Below are positions 27,681 to 38,936 of a DNA stretch of 64,000 nucleotides, one piece after another. A program made the position numbers and the translations under genes. The notes under the pieces are model-generated. The model ran no database searches. It was given only the letters and a program-made list of their open reading frames with translations, and was not told the origin of the DNA. The stretch is from an uncultured Isosphaeraceae bacterium (lineage in GTDB: Bacteria; Planctomycetota; Planctomycetia; Isosphaerales; Isosphaeraceae). The stretch is from NCBI GenBank assembly GCA_945957605.1, contig CAMFLR010000003.1, positions 310,001-374,000 of the forward strand, written 5' to 3'. How positions within the stretch are numbered: position 1 is the first letter of the stretch; each line of letters opens with the position of its first letter.

Positions 27681-28646
27681 ATGCAAGTTCCAGAGGGCGG
27701 AGGCGTTCCTTTGCATTTCGCGGATCGACTGGTGGCCGCTGTTCGGCGTGCGGGTAATGCGGTTTGCGTCGGGATCGACCCGCGTCCGGAAGACTTGCCC
27801 GCTGGGATGCTCGAACAATTTCCCGGCGATCGTGCGGGCGTGGCGAAGGCGCTCGAAACCTTTGGCAAGGAAGTGCTGCAAGTCGTCGCGGGACGGGTTG
27901 GCGTCGTCAAGTTTCAGTCGGCGTTCTACGAAGCATACGGGCCGGAAGGTGTTGCGGCGCTTCATGCTACGATGGCCGATGCAACGTCCCGCGGTCTCGT
28001 TGTGATCTTCGACGGCAAGCGCAACGACATTGGCTCGACCGCCGAGGCGTATGCCCGGGCTTATCTCGGTAAAGTGCCCGTGGGCGAGCAGTTCGAGCCC
28101 GCCTGGGGGGCTGATTCGATCACGGTGAACGCGTATCTCGGGTCGGACGGGATCACGCCGTTTGTGAAAGTTGCCGCGCGAGAGGGGAAGGGATTTTTCG
28201 CCCTCGTGCGCACGAGCAATGCGTCGGCCCGAGAGTTTCAGGATCTTGTGTGCGATGGTAAGCCGCTTTACCGATATGTCGCCGAGCGCGTGGTGGCGTG
28301 GGGCAACGCTCACAAAGGCGAATGTGGTTATAGTCTGGCCGGGGCGGTTGTGGGGGCGACGTACCCTGCCGAACTGGGTGAGCTGCGTGCGTTGATGCCT
28401 GGAACCATTTTCCTGGTACCGGGTTACGGTGCGCAGGGCGGATCGGGCGCCGATGCGGCTCCGGCGTTTGATGACGCAGGGCTCGGGGCGATCGTGAACA
28501 ACTCGCGCGGCTTGATCTTCGCCTATTCCAATGTTGCGTACCGAGAGAAGTTCAAGGCGAACTGGCAGGGCGCAGTTGATGCGGCGCTCACCGAAATGAT
28601 CGATGATCTCGCCGCGAATACGAGTTGTGGAAAGCTTCGAAGTTAA
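27681..28646 (+). CDS. pyrF: Orotidine 5'-phosphate decarboxylase
   Basis: A 321-residue enzyme converting OMP to UMP, the last step of de novo pyrimidine synthesis. It is of the longer subgroup-2 type: CVGIDPRPEDLP near the N-terminus, FQSAFYEAYGPEG, the catalytic Asp-Lys-Asp region VIFDGKRNDIGST, and the phosphate-binding end PGYGAQGG and NNSRGLIFAY. ATG 27681 is chosen because the frame upstream runs through the tRNA gene. It stops 12 bp before the convergent sir2 stop. Confidence 0.93.
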   Translation: MQVPEGGGVPLHFADRLVAAVRRAGNAVCVGIDPRPEDLPAGMLEQFPGDRAGVAKALETFGKEVLQVVAGRVGVVKFQSAFYEAYGPEGVAALHATMADATSRGLVVIFDGKRNDIGSTAEAYARAYLGKVPVGEQFEPAWGADSITVNAYLGSDGITPFVKVAAREGKGFFALVRTSNASAREFQDLVCDGKPLYRYVAERVVAWGNAHKGECGYSLAGAVVGATYPAELGELRALMPGTIFLVPGYGAQGGSGADAAPAFDDAGLGAIVNNSRGLIFAYSNVAYREKFKANWQGAVDAALTEMIDDLAANTSCGKLRS

Positions 28647-28658
28647 GGCGACGGAGTT

Positions 28659-29396
28659 TTACGACTTCATCGCCTTGAGGACTTCGGGAAGCGTCTCGCC
28701 GGCTTTGCTTCTCAGGCAGACGTGCACTTCGTCCGAATAGGGCGTGGCATCGGGGTTGACCTCGATCACCTTTTGCCCTCGATCCGTCGACCGGCCGATG
28801 AGCGTGGCGGCGGGTCGGACGAGTGCGCTAGTGCCGACGACCAATACGACATCGGCGTCGGTCGCGGCAATTTCGGCCGCTTCCCAGACTGCTTCGGGAA
28901 GCATTTCGCCGAACCAGACGACGCCGGGACGCAGCATTGCGCCGCAGCTTTCGCAATGGGGAAGGGCGGGCAGTTCGGCGTCGGGCATGTCGAAGGTTTG
29001 CCCGCAACCGGTGCAGCGCACTTCGCGCAAGCTGCCATGTAGTTCGAGCACGTCGCGGCTGCCGGCGCGCTGGTGCAGGCAGTCGACATTCTGTGTGACG
29101 AGCGTGAGTTTGGGAACCACTGACGCGAGTTGCACGATCGCGAAGTGAGCCGGGTTTGGCTGGACTTCGCGGATCAGTTTGCGGCGGTAGTTGTAGAATT
29201 CCCAGACATCGGCGGGGTTTTCGCGGAAGGCTGTGGGAGTCGCGAGCGACATCGGATCGACGCCGCGCCAGAGGCCGCCCTGGCCGCGAAACGTGGGGAC
29301 GCCGCTCTCGGCGGAAACGCCGGCTCCGGTGAGTACGCAAACGTGTGAGGCGCCGGCGAGAAGGCTCGCGGCGCGCGCAATTTCATCCGCATTCAT
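28659..29396 (-). CDS. NAD-dependent protein deacylase, Sir2 family
   Basis: A 245-residue sirtuin with GAGVSAESGVPTFRG (NAD binding), TQNVDCLHQRAG, the catalytic His in LELHGS, a zinc site of two pairs (CTGC and CESC) and VVWFGEMLPE. It should remove acyl groups from lysines using NAD. ATG 29396 gives a standard N-terminus. It follows the oxidase operon by 46 bp on the same strand and may be its last gene, which would fit control of respiratory or acetate metabolism, but this is inference. Confidence 0.92.
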   Translation of the reverse strand: MNADEIARAASLLAGASHVCVLTGAGVSAESGVPTFRGQGGLWRGVDPMSLATPTAFRENPADVWEFYNYRRKLIREVQPNPAHFAIVQLASVVPKLTLVTQNVDCLHQRAGSRDVLELHGSLREVRCTGCGQTFDMPDAELPALPHCESCGAMLRPGVVWFGEMLPEAVWEAAEIAATDADVVLVVGTSALVRPAATLIGRSTDRGQKVIEVNPDATPYSDEVHVCLRSKAGETLPEVLKAMKS

Positions 29397-29442
29397 GGCG
29401 GGAGTCTCGATGCGCTTGGGGGGGAAACGCGTTGGGCGATGC

Positions 29443-29691
29443 TTACATTTCGGGGAGGGCGCCGCGCTTCGCTGCGCGAACGACCATGAATGTGCCTGCA
29501 CTCACAACACTGAGCGGGACACTAAGCATCATGATGATTGACCAGAAATAGCCTTGCCGCAGACCTTCGCCGTCGGCACCTTCCTGATTCGCGACGGCTT
29601 CCTTGCAATTGGGGCAGGCCTGGGCCGGCTGGGCCGCGAGTAAGGCGGCGGAGATCGCGAGGACCGGCAGGATCGCTTTGAAACGCGTCAT
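29443..29691 (-). CDS. Small membrane protein with CPNC motif, oxidase-linked
   Basis: An 82-residue protein with a signal peptide (LPVLAISAALLAAQPAQA), a CPNCKEA motif right after the cleavage site and one TM helix (FWSIIMMLSVPLSVVSAGTF). GGAG stands nine bases before ATG 29691. It lies 28 bp after the SCO-DUF420 gene in the oxidase operon. A role in copper or heme handling through the two cysteines is possible but unproven. Confidence 0.65.
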   Translation of the reverse strand: MTRFKAILPVLAISAALLAAQPAQACPNCKEAVANQEGADGEGLRQGYFWSIIMMLSVPLSVVSAGTFMVVRAAKRGALPEM

Positions 29692-29719
29692 GACCGAAGG
29701 CTCCTTTGTCACGATCATT

Positions 29720-30802
29720 CTACACCCCGACCGGCGGCGCGGGAATGTCCAACTGATAGAGCATGAGATAGATGACGACGCCCGTGATCGATACGTACAT
29801 CCAGATCGGGAACGTGACCCGAGCGATGACCGCGTGTCGATCGAACTGACGTTTGATCACGCGAAGCAATGTGAGCGTGACGAGAGGGACGACGCCGAAC
29901 GTTGCGAGCAGGGTGTGCGAGATCAGGATGGTGAAGTATGTCATCCGGATCGGCCCTGCACCCTGAAACGCAACGCTGCCCACGAAGTAGTGATAAACGA
30001 GATAGCATGCGAGGAAGACGGCCGAAACCGTCACACCGAGCGTCATGCAAGTCGCGTGAATCTTCCACCTGCCGCTGCGGATCGCAACGAACCCGAGTGC
30101 CAGCAAAACTGCGCAAGTCCCATTCAACGACGCATTCACCGCCGGCAAGGTTCGCACCCAGGCGCGGGCTAGCCCCGAACGTTGCTTCGCCTTCGCGGCG
30201 AGGGCCTTGAGGGCGTCGGCATCGGACGATGAATAGATGCCGATTACTCGACTGCCGCGATCGACGAGGGCGAGGCGGTCGGAATGAGCGACCTGCTCGG
30301 CGCCGGTTTTGGGGTCGGCGGTGGGGTTTTCGGCGACGGAGAGGTGGAAGCCGTTGAGGATCAGGCCGTAGACCTGGTCCTTGGGGCCGGTCAGGAAGAG
30401 CCAGCGCTGGGGATCGGCTCCGACCTTTTCGCCGTACTTCTTCAGGACTTCTGGTGTGTCGAAGTCGGGGTCGACGGAGAAGCTGACGAACTTGACGTTC
30501 GATCCCTTGAGCGGGCCCGATTGCAGCTTGCCGATCGCCTCGGACACGCGCGGGCACGATGTGGGGCAGCGCGTGAAGATGAACGACGCGATCCAGACGT
30601 CGTCGGCAAGCTCGGCCTGCGAAACCTCGCGGCCGGACCGTTCGGTGAACTTGAACGGGCTGAGGTCGAAGGCCCCTGCGCCTAGATTTTGGCCGGCGGG
30701 GGCTGCCGGGGGCGCGGAGGGGATGACAGCGACCGTAAAGAGCGCAGACGCGGCGATCGTCGAGACAACGATCACCGCGCCAAGTTTGTAGGAAGCGAGC
30801 AA
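29720..30802 (-). CDS. SCO1/SenC copper chaperone fused to DUF420 membrane domain
   Basis: A 360-residue fusion. One TM anchor (about 8-27) precedes a thioredoxin-like SCO domain (about 45-205) with the copper ligands Cys79, Cys83 (FTRCPTSCPRV) and His173 (VAHSDRL). The C-terminal third is a DUF420 domain of four TM helices with conserved histidines (WKIHATC, LVYHYF, LISHTLL). SCO proteins deliver copper to the CuA site of subunit II, which is encoded upstream in the same operon. DUF420 proteins usually occur as separate genes in oxidase loci, so the fusion supports a shared role in oxidase assembly. Confidence 0.88.
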   Translation of the reverse strand: MLASYKLGAVIVVSTIAASALFTVAVIPSAPPAAPAGQNLGAGAFDLSPFKFTERSGREVSQAELADDVWIASFIFTRCPTSCPRVSEAIGKLQSGPLKGSNVKFVSFSVDPDFDTPEVLKKYGEKVGADPQRWLFLTGPKDQVYGLILNGFHLSVAENPTADPKTGAEQVAHSDRLALVDRGSRVIGIYSSSDADALKALAAKAKQRSGLARAWVRTLPAVNASLNGTCAVLLALGFVAIRSGRWKIHATCMTLGVTVSAVFLACYLVYHYFVGSVAFQGAGPIRMTYFTILISHTLLATFGVVPLVTLTLLRVIKRQFDRHAVIARVTFPIWMYVSITGVVIYLMLYQLDIPAPPVGV

Positions 30803-30877
30803 GGGAGGAATCTCAGGACCGTGCGCGAAAGAAGTCCGCGACCTGCCTCAAAGGCTGGCCGCGGTGAGCATCCAGGC

Positions 30878-31300
30878 TCAGTGAGTCGCCCCTTCGTGGG
30901 TCGCGGGGTTTGGGGCAGGATTCTTGACGGCGGGCGAGGTCAGGTGAACTGCAACCTCGTCATCGTCGGGCTCGTTGATATCAACTTCGGCCTTGAGCGC
31001 GACGTCGGGAATGAGGGCGAATACGAGCACGCAGGCCAGGATACCGGCCGGAACGAGCATGCCGTAAACCCATTTGCCCTCGTACTTCAGGTGCATGAAG
31101 TAGAGGCCGACGAGCGTCGCCTTGATGATCGCCCAGGTCATCAAACCAAGGACGAGCACGACGAACGCGTTGGAAAAGATCTGGGCGTAGAAGTATTCGA
31201 TCACCGTGAAGATCGTCAGGGCGATGAACACCCTCGTGTACGTCTTAACGTGATTGTCGCCGTGTCCGTGAGCGTCTGGTGTTGCGTGAGAACTGGTCAT
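30878..31300 (-). CDS. coxD: Cytochrome c oxidase subunit IV family protein
   Basis: A 140-residue protein with a His-rich N-terminus (HATPDAHGHGDNH) and three TM helices (VFIALTIFTVIEYFYA, VVLVLGLMTWAIIKATLVGL, VYGMLVPAGILACVLVFAL). Residues WAIIKATLVGLYFMHLKYE form the family signature. It lies between subunit III and the SCO-DUF420 gene. The acidic tail (INEPDDDEVAVHL) is longer than usual. It probably stabilises the oxidase complex. Confidence 0.85.
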   Translation of the reverse strand: MTSSHATPDAHGHGDNHVKTYTRVFIALTIFTVIEYFYAQIFSNAFVVLVLGLMTWAIIKATLVGLYFMHLKYEGKWVYGMLVPAGILACVLVFALIPDVALKAEVDINEPDDDEVAVHLTSPAVKNPAPNPATHEGATH

Positions 31301-31354
31301 CGGGGTTACCTCATTCCTTTATGAACGACGCAATGGGTGAGACACCCGACGGAT

Positions 31355-32098
31355 TTAGATCAGGTAGACGACGGTGAAGAGGATGATCCAGACGAGGTCG
31401 ACGAAGTGCCAGTAAAGGCCGATCAGTTCGACCGAGCTATGGTGCGTCTGGGTGTATGTTCCGCGGAGCGACTGGAGCAGCAGGCAGATCAGCATGAAGA
31501 CGCCGCCCGCGACGTGTGCTCCGTGGAAGCCCGTCATCGTGAAGAAGCAAGAGGCGAACAGGCTGACGTCGGGCGTGAAGTGGCCCGTGGCGCTCACACC
31601 CTTGGGATAAATATGCTCGAACATGAGCGAGCGATATTCATAAACCTGCACACCCAGGAAGAACGAGCCAAAAAGCACCGTGACAAACAACCAGGCGGTG
31701 AGCTTCTTCTTGTCGCCCTTTTGAATCGCCGCGAGGGCCCGGACCATCGAGACCGACGAGCAGATCAGGATGAAGGTGTTGAACGCCGTGAGGTCGATGC
31801 TCAGCGGGTTAGTGTGGGCATCGTAGGGAAGTGGCCAGTTGTAGAGCTTGGCGTCGGGCGCGACGACGGCGACATCTTTGGGAATCTGGTTGGGCGAGAA
31901 CTTGTCGCTGTAGGCCGTGGCCGGGCTGCCAGCGCGAAGGACGATGTACGTCCCGATGAGCCCGGTGAAGAACATGATTTCCGTGGCCAGGAAGAGCCAC
32001 ATCGCGACCTTACCGGCGGTCACTGGCGGGCCCTGAACCTTGGGACCGGAGGTGGCCAGCGTCCCTGGGTTGACCGGAATTGCGGCGGCGTGTGCCAT
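31355..32098 (-). CDS. coxC: Cytochrome c oxidase subunit III
   Basis: A 247-residue membrane protein with five or more TM helices. WLFLATEIMFFTGLIGTYI, GFHGAHVAGGVFML and the closing YWHFVDLVWIILFTVVYL are the family landmarks. It is shorter than mitochondrial subunit III (about 260), consistent with the five-helix bacterial form. It sits in the operon after ctaB and before subunit IV. Confidence 0.93.
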   Translation of the reverse strand: MAHAAAIPVNPGTLATSGPKVQGPPVTAGKVAMWLFLATEIMFFTGLIGTYIVLRAGSPATAYSDKFSPNQIPKDVAVVAPDAKLYNWPLPYDAHTNPLSIDLTAFNTFILICSSVSMVRALAAIQKGDKKKLTAWLFVTVLFGSFFLGVQVYEYRSLMFEHIYPKGVSATGHFTPDVSLFASCFFTMTGFHGAHVAGGVFMLICLLLQSLRGTYTQTHHSSVELIGLYWHFVDLVWIILFTVVYLI

Positions 32099-32179
32099 CG
32101 TCGGAATCCACCTTCTTCGGAAGTTCGTTCGTTCGATCGATCACGGTAACGGACGACGAGCCAGTAGCGCCTGAGCAGC

Positions 32180-33145
32180 TTAACTGGGCGTCGGGTTAAG
32201 CAAAAGCAAGACGAGCACTGCGGGGAGATAAAGGAACGAGGCTCGCATCAATCGACGGGCCGAGGCATCGGAAATGTCGGTCCAGAAGCGAACCGCCTGG
32301 ACCAGGTAAAACACACCGAAGACAAGAGCACCGATGAAGTAATACATACCGGCCAGACCGAGTGCTGTTGGCAACAGGCCGACCGGAATCAGGGCGAGAG
32401 CGTGAATGACGGCCTGGCGCGCGGTGATGACACCGGTCGGGTCGACCGAGGGGAGCATCTTGTGGCCGCCGCGGGCGTAATCTTCGCGATGTACCCAGGC
32501 GATTGCCAGGAAGTGCGGGAACTGCCAGAGGAAGACGATCAGGAAGAGCGACCATGCTTCCATGCCGAGCCCACCGGTCGCAGCGGCCCAGCCGATCACC
32601 GGCGGAAGCGCCCCCGGAATCGCGCCGATGGCGGTGTTGAGCGTGGTGATCGGCTTCAGCGGCGTGTAGACCAGGACATAGAGCAGGAATGTCGCGGCGG
32701 CGACGCACGCGGCCGTGATGTTGGCCTGAACCGCGAGGATGTAGACGCCGGCGATTGCGAGCACGCTGCCGAAAAGACCCGACTCGAAGGGCGAGACGAT
32801 CCCTAGCGGAAGCGGGCGGCGGGCTGTCCGGCGCATCTGGCCGTCGCGCACGCGTTCGAGCACCTGATTCCACACGCTGGCGGCCGCGGCGACGAGTCCG
32901 GTGCCAAGCAGGGTCATCAGCAACGTCGAAGGACGCTGAGTTCCCAGAAGCGACGGCGGGTACGTTGAACCACGCGCGCCGAGGAGGAAGCCGGTGGCGA
33001 CCGTGATGAGCACCATCAAGCCAATGCGCGGCTTGGTGAGAGTCATGTACGCGGAGAATTTGCGTCCCGCGCTGGAAAACACCGCCTGCGGCTCCGGAGT
33101 GGTCTCTTTGTACAAGGGCGAGGAGATGGGCATTGCGGTTTTCAT
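32180..33145 (-). CDS. ctaB: Protoheme IX farnesyltransferase (heme O synthase)
   Basis: A 321-residue UbiA-family prenyltransferase with about nine TM helices. It adds a farnesyl group to heme b to give heme o. Family features are LTKPRIGLMVLITVATGF at the start of the first helix and an NQVLERVRD region followed by MRRTARRPLP (first metal-prenyl site). DYARGGHKMLPS is the second loop. The first motif reads N-x3-E-x3-D rather than the usual N-x3-D-x3-D. The start overlaps the ctaA stop by 4 bp, so heme O and heme A synthases are translationally coupled. Confidence 0.92.
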   Translation of the reverse strand: MKTAMPISSPLYKETTPEPQAVFSSAGRKFSAYMTLTKPRIGLMVLITVATGFLLGARGSTYPPSLLGTQRPSTLLMTLLGTGLVAAAASVWNQVLERVRDGQMRRTARRPLPLGIVSPFESGLFGSVLAIAGVYILAVQANITAACVAAATFLLYVLVYTPLKPITTLNTAIGAIPGALPPVIGWAAATGGLGMEAWSLFLIVFLWQFPHFLAIAWVHREDYARGGHKMLPSVDPTGVITARQAVIHALALIPVGLLPTALGLAGMYYFIGALVFGVFYLVQAVRFWTDISDASARRLMRASFLYLPAVLVLLLLNPTPS

Positions 33146-34131
33146 GCCACAACCTCCACTCCGGGGCGGCCTGAGTTGAATTCAGTGGGGGCAGTCGCAG
33201 CGACCGGCTGACGAATGACGCGGAGCAGGGCGATGACCGCTCCCGCGAGCAGGAGCGCGGCGTTTGCCTGGTGGCCGGTGCGAATGAATGCATCGGCCGA
33301 TGTGACCGATTTGGGAGTGCCATCGAACGGCCGCAAAACCCACCAGGAGGCAACACCTAGTAGAAGCTGAAGCGTGAGTGCAATTTCCATCATGCGGATC
33401 GGCCAGCGAAGCTGCGGCAAGTCGCTCTTTCTGCGACCGACGGCTCGGGCGAACACGAAAATCACGCCGACCACGGCGATCGCACTCGTGATATGCAGCA
33501 TCAGACCGCCGAGTGACGCGAAGTGGCGAACCCAGGCACCGGCGATGATTTGCAGGTAGACCGCGCCAAGCGTGACGAACGCGAGCGGACGGATCGAACC
33601 AATCGGGGCGATTTCCGCACGAGGCTCGAACCAGCTCCGCGCGGTGACTGTCGCGAGACCCACCATCAAGGCAAATACTGCCTGGCCGAAGACGCCGTGC
33701 AGCATCGCCAGTTCGGTCGAATTGCGAACGACGCGCGAACCGCCGAGGATGCCTTGTACGATCACGGCGAGCAGAACGCCGACGCCGAGGAGTTTGACGA
33801 CCTTACGGCGCTCGAAGCAGAGAAATTCGATCGCGAGGAAGATGCTGCAAAAACCAACGGCTGCGCCATAGAGCCGATGTCCATGTTCGACCAGGACGCC
33901 GAAGGCAGCCTCACGCATATCGTACAGGAACATGTTGATGCCAAACGTGGTCGGCCAATCGGGCACGGCCATGCCGACGCGATAGGTCGTTACCAGTCCA
34001 CCGACGAAGAGCAACGGCCAGGTGAACACGGCGGCCAGGATCGCGGCCCAGTGCGGTGCGCGGCGATAGCCGGTGCGCGTCGGGGCCGAATCGGCGGGCG
34101 TCGCGTTCTGTTCCAGGGAGACGACGGCCAT
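33142..34131 (-). CDS. ctaA: Heme A synthase (COX15/CtaA)
   Basis: A 329-residue, eight-helix membrane protein that oxidises heme o to heme a. The conserved histidines are seen in VEHGHRLYG, MLHGVFGQ, GLMLHITS and RTGHQANAAL, in two four-helix halves. VGGLVTTYRVGMAVPDWPTT is the usual first loop. It is placed between subunit I and ctaB in the operon. The end is soluble and Pro/Thr-rich. Confidence 0.92.
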   Translation of the reverse strand: MAVVSLEQNATPADSAPTRTGYRRAPHWAAILAAVFTWPLLFVGGLVTTYRVGMAVPDWPTTFGINMFLYDMREAAFGVLVEHGHRLYGAAVGFCSIFLAIEFLCFERRKVVKLLGVGVLLAVIVQGILGGSRVVRNSTELAMLHGVFGQAVFALMVGLATVTARSWFEPRAEIAPIGSIRPLAFVTLGAVYLQIIAGAWVRHFASLGGLMLHITSAIAVVGVIFVFARAVGRRKSDLPQLRWPIRMMEIALTLQLLLGVASWWVLRPFDGTPKSVTSADAFIRTGHQANAALLLAGAVIALLRVIRQPVAATAPTEFNSGRPGVEVVA

Positions 34132-34194
34132 GAAGAACTCGAGAACAATCGTTCAGAGATAAAGAGAAGAGTAAGACCAGGCGGTTTCAAAACG

Positions 34195-34236
34195 CTCTCC
34201 CGAAGCGGTCGGTTTGAGACCGACGCTTCGGGAGAG
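34195..34236. repeat. REP-like long hairpin between ctaD and ctaA
   Basis: Outer arms 34195-34207 and 34224-34236 pair over 13 bp, and an inner GTCGGT...ACCGA stem continues the helix. It lies in the spacer between two operon genes. It may be an RNA processing or stability element tuning the ratio of subunit I to assembly factors. Confidence 0.6.
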
Positions 34237-34253
34237 ATAGGCTAAACGCGTGC

Positions 34254-36113
<1,860 letters not shown>

Positions 36114-36122
36114 GGCTCGTCG

Positions 36123-36947
36123 TTATCTCCCCTGCGACCCGGTGACCACCGCGGCGACTTGGTCGCGGGATTGTTCCTTGAGGGCGGACTGCAACCACTG
36201 GTCGAATTCTTCTTGCGTTTCGTGGACGGTGACGTTGCCACGCATCTTGTAGTGGCCCCAGCCGCAAAGCTCGGCACAAACCAGTTCATAGTGGCCGGCC
36301 TGGTCGGTATCGAACCAGACGGGGATCGTCAGGCCCGGCACGGCGTCTTGCTTGATGCGGAGCGCCGGCAGGAAGAACGAGTGGAGCACGTCGGACGACT
36401 TCAGATAGATGAGCGCCTGCTTGCCCTTGACGAAGTGCAGGTCGTTCACCATGAACAGGTCGTCTTTGGTTTCGAGCTTGCCGTCTTCGCCGGGGTAGCG
36501 GATGACCCACTGGAACTGGCGGGCGGTGACCTGTGCGAGCGGCTGAACCTTGGGAGCGGCCGAGCGGAACTTCACGCTCGCCCATGTGCCCATCTGGTAG
36601 AGGGCGATGAAGACGAGGATCGCCGCCGGAATGATCGTCCAGATCACCTCGAGACGCTGGCTGCCGTGGAAATAGCTTGCCTTGCGTCCGTTTGGACCCT
36701 TGTCGACGAAGAAGTACGTCGCATAAACCAGCGCCACTTGCGTACCGATGAAGACGATGCCCGTGATCAGGAGGATGATCACGAACAGGCTATCGATCTG
36801 CTTGCCCGCCGAGGAAACCGAATGCAGGTGGCCAGCGGAAACGTTCGGGCCGGCCGGCAACCACCATTCGGGCGAGATGGGAGCGTAGGCGAATATGCCC
36901 ACGCTGATGATTGCGGCCAAGGCGAACAAGAGACTCCAGTAACGCAC
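36123..36947 (-). CDS. coxB: Cytochrome c oxidase subunit II
   Basis: A 274-residue protein: signal or first TM helix, a second TM pair (IDSLFVIILLITGIVFIGTQ, EVIWTIIPAAILVFIALY), then a periplasmic cupredoxin. The CuA site is complete: His in SSDVLHSFF, then CAELCGWGHYKM with two Cys, His and Met. It lacks a fused cytochrome c domain; the diheme lipoprotein upstream may supply electrons instead. Confidence 0.94.
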   Translation of the reverse strand: MRYWSLLFALAAIISVGIFAYAPISPEWWLPAGPNVSAGHLHSVSSAGKQIDSLFVIILLITGIVFIGTQVALVYATYFFVDKGPNGRKASYFHGSQRLEVIWTIIPAAILVFIALYQMGTWASVKFRSAAPKVQPLAQVTARQFQWVIRYPGEDGKLETKDDLFMVNDLHFVKGKQALIYLKSSDVLHSFFLPALRIKQDAVPGLTIPVWFDTDQAGHYELVCAELCGWGHYKMRGNVTVHETQEEFDQWLQSALKEQSRDQVAAVVTGSQGR

Positions 36948-37070
36948 GGATTCGCTCCCTTGGACGGGCGTCGACGGTTTATGAGAGACCTTCTCGGATC
37001 ACCCGACGGTATCGTTTCAACTTGAACGAAGGAGAACGGTTTGACTCGGTTTCCGGTTCGATGAACCGGA

Positions 37071-37102
37071 GCGAACACCCCCGGCGCTCCGGAGGTGTTC
37101 GC
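37071..37102. repeat. Intercistronic hairpin between cytochrome c and coxB
   Basis: GCGAACACC pairs with GGTGTTCGC, then CCGG pairs with CCGG around CGCT, with one C-A mismatch. A second 8-bp hairpin (37052-37070) follows in the leftward direction. There is no T-run, so they may partly terminate or stabilise the mRNA after the cytochrome gene. Confidence 0.5.
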
Positions 37103-37116
37103 GAAGGAAGTCTGGT

Positions 37117-38511
37117 TTAGCGCTGCGTGACGGCGGGGGCCGCTGTGACCGACTTCTTGATCTGCTCGGCGTCCTTGAGCAAGTCGGGCTCATAGGGCAG
37201 GGCGAGGATGAAGTTCACGACGTCCCAGATCTGGTCGTCGGGCAGCAGGTTGCCGTGAGCAGGCATCTTGGCGCCGTTGATCCCCTTGGCGATCCGCCAG
37301 TAGAGGTCGATCGGCCGGCGTCCGCCCTTGTACACGCCCAGGTTCAGGTTCGCGGCGCGGAGCGGGTTGCCCCAGTCGTCCTTCGAGCCCTTATCCCAGT
37401 TCGTCGTTTCGCGGTTCTTGTACGCGTCGAACGTTTCGGGCAACTCGCTCGAGGCCGAGTCGTGACCGCCGCCGTGTCCGCCAGGCTGCCACTGAGCCGA
37501 CTTGTGCTCGTCGCCCAGCTCCTTGTAACGCTCTTCGATGGCGGTATCGAGCGACTTGCGGCGGAAGACCACCTTGTCGAAGATATTGCGTTCGACGAAG
37601 CTCGAACCGTCTCCCTTGGCGTGCAGGCCGTGGCAGTCGGTGCAGGCGACCGGCTGGCCGGTGCCGAACTTCTTGCCGAGGAAGATGTCGCGACCGCGAA
37701 GGACGCTCTCTCGAGTCGGTTCGGTGCGACGTGCCTTGGGGCTGACGACGAGCGTCTCGGTCGCCTTCCAGTTGTTAACGACGGTGTCGAGCGATTCCTT
37801 GATGTCGTCGGCGGTGATGCCGTTGATATCGTCCTTGTCGACGAGCGCGGCGATCGAGATGAGGTTGCGTTCAACCTCGCCACGCATGCTCAGGAAGATC
37901 ACATAGTCGATGACCTGCTCGATTTCCGAGCCGCTCATCAGGGCCTCGAACGCCGGCATCGACGTGCCGTGGAGGCCGTGGGTGATCGTCTTCTTGAGGT
38001 CGGCCCGCGTCGGCTTGGGATTGCTGGGCGCGGTCGAGGTGAATTTGAAGACGCCGCGGCGGTAGTCGCGGGGCAGGGGGTAGAGGAACTCGGCCGTCGG
38101 GCCGTCGCCTGCACCCTGAACGCCGTGGCAGTGGAGGCAATACTTGCGGTACAGCCCGTAACCGCCAACAACCGCGACCTTTTTGCCGGAATTGGCTTCG
38201 GTGTAGACGATATCCTGAACGCCGTCGCCTACTTTTTCATAGTTTGCGAGGTAGCGTCCACCTTCAGGGAACCCGGATCCAGCCGGCACTTTGATTTCTT
38301 GGGGGCGGGGGCCGAAAAGATCCGCCAGAGCCTTGCGAACAGCTTCTTGAAGCTGAGGTTTCCCGTCGAGATCGGGAGTGTCCTTCTGCTTCTTTGTGAA
38401 CTGCTCGCTGTCTTTGTACGAGATCGTTCCAGCGTTGAATGCGTCGCCGCAACCAGTTAGCAGGAACGAGATCGACCCGGCGATCAAAACGAAGCGAAGC
38501 CGCGACGTCAC
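37117..38511 (-). CDS. Diheme cytochrome c lipoprotein, first gene of oxidase operon
   Basis: A 464-residue exported protein. The lipobox SFLLTGC ends at Cys21, so it should be anchored to the membrane by lipid. It has two CxxCH heme sites: CLHCH (125-129) with an axial Met in TSMPAF, and CTDCH (290-294) with Met416 in AKMPAHG. The inter-domain and His/Gly-rich (GGHGGGH, 344-350) segments are low in structure. Its place immediately before coxB suggests it is the direct electron donor to CuA. A similar protein type is seen in other planctomycete oxidase loci. Confidence 0.85.
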   Translation of the reverse strand: MTSRLRFVLIAGSISFLLTGCGDAFNAGTISYKDSEQFTKKQKDTPDLDGKPQLQEAVRKALADLFGPRPQEIKVPAGSGFPEGGRYLANYEKVGDGVQDIVYTEANSGKKVAVVGGYGLYRKYCLHCHGVQGAGDGPTAEFLYPLPRDYRRGVFKFTSTAPSNPKPTRADLKKTITHGLHGTSMPAFEALMSGSEIEQVIDYVIFLSMRGEVERNLISIAALVDKDDINGITADDIKESLDTVVNNWKATETLVVSPKARRTEPTRESVLRGRDIFLGKKFGTGQPVACTDCHGLHAKGDGSSFVERNIFDKVVFRRKSLDTAIEERYKELGDEHKSAQWQPGGHGGGHDSASSELPETFDAYKNRETTNWDKGSKDDWGNPLRAANLNLGVYKGGRRPIDLYWRIAKGINGAKMPAHGNLLPDDQIWDVVNFILALPYEPDLLKDAEQIKKSVTAAPAVTQR

Positions 38512-38936
38512 GCGTCAATCCTCCCCACGCGGGCATGAAACCAGGAGCGAACTGCCACGGAGAGCCCCGTGGTTAATGCGCCTAACTTGAATGAGCCGTG
38601 AGGCCAACCTACGAAAGATGGCGATATCTGAGCGATCCAAACACCGCATGTTTAGTAGGAACCACTCCGGTTCCGGGAAGAGCCCTCGCAGACGGAATGT
38701 CACGCGAGAAACGACCAGGAAGGGCTCATTTTGCGGGCACAGTTACACGTCGTCAAGGTACTGTCTTCCGCAACGATAATGTAGCGGTCGATATCCCTGC
38801 TCACAAGGGGATCCGTTATTTCGTTTCTTTCGGTTTCTACGATAATTTCACGAATTTCAACATTTTTGAAAGATAGCCGGTTCTGACCGGATTTGGCCGC
38901 TCGATTTTTGCAGTGTAGCTGCCGAAATCAGATAAG
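38512..38936. other. Divergent intergenic region, promoter of the oxidase operon
   Basis: 425 bp between the oxidase operon and a divergent protease gene. It turns AT-rich at 38800-38880. No gene is supported; two plus-strand frames at 38591-38876 lack ribosome sites. The oxidase promoter must lie here, but no clear consensus pair stands out. Confidence 0.4.
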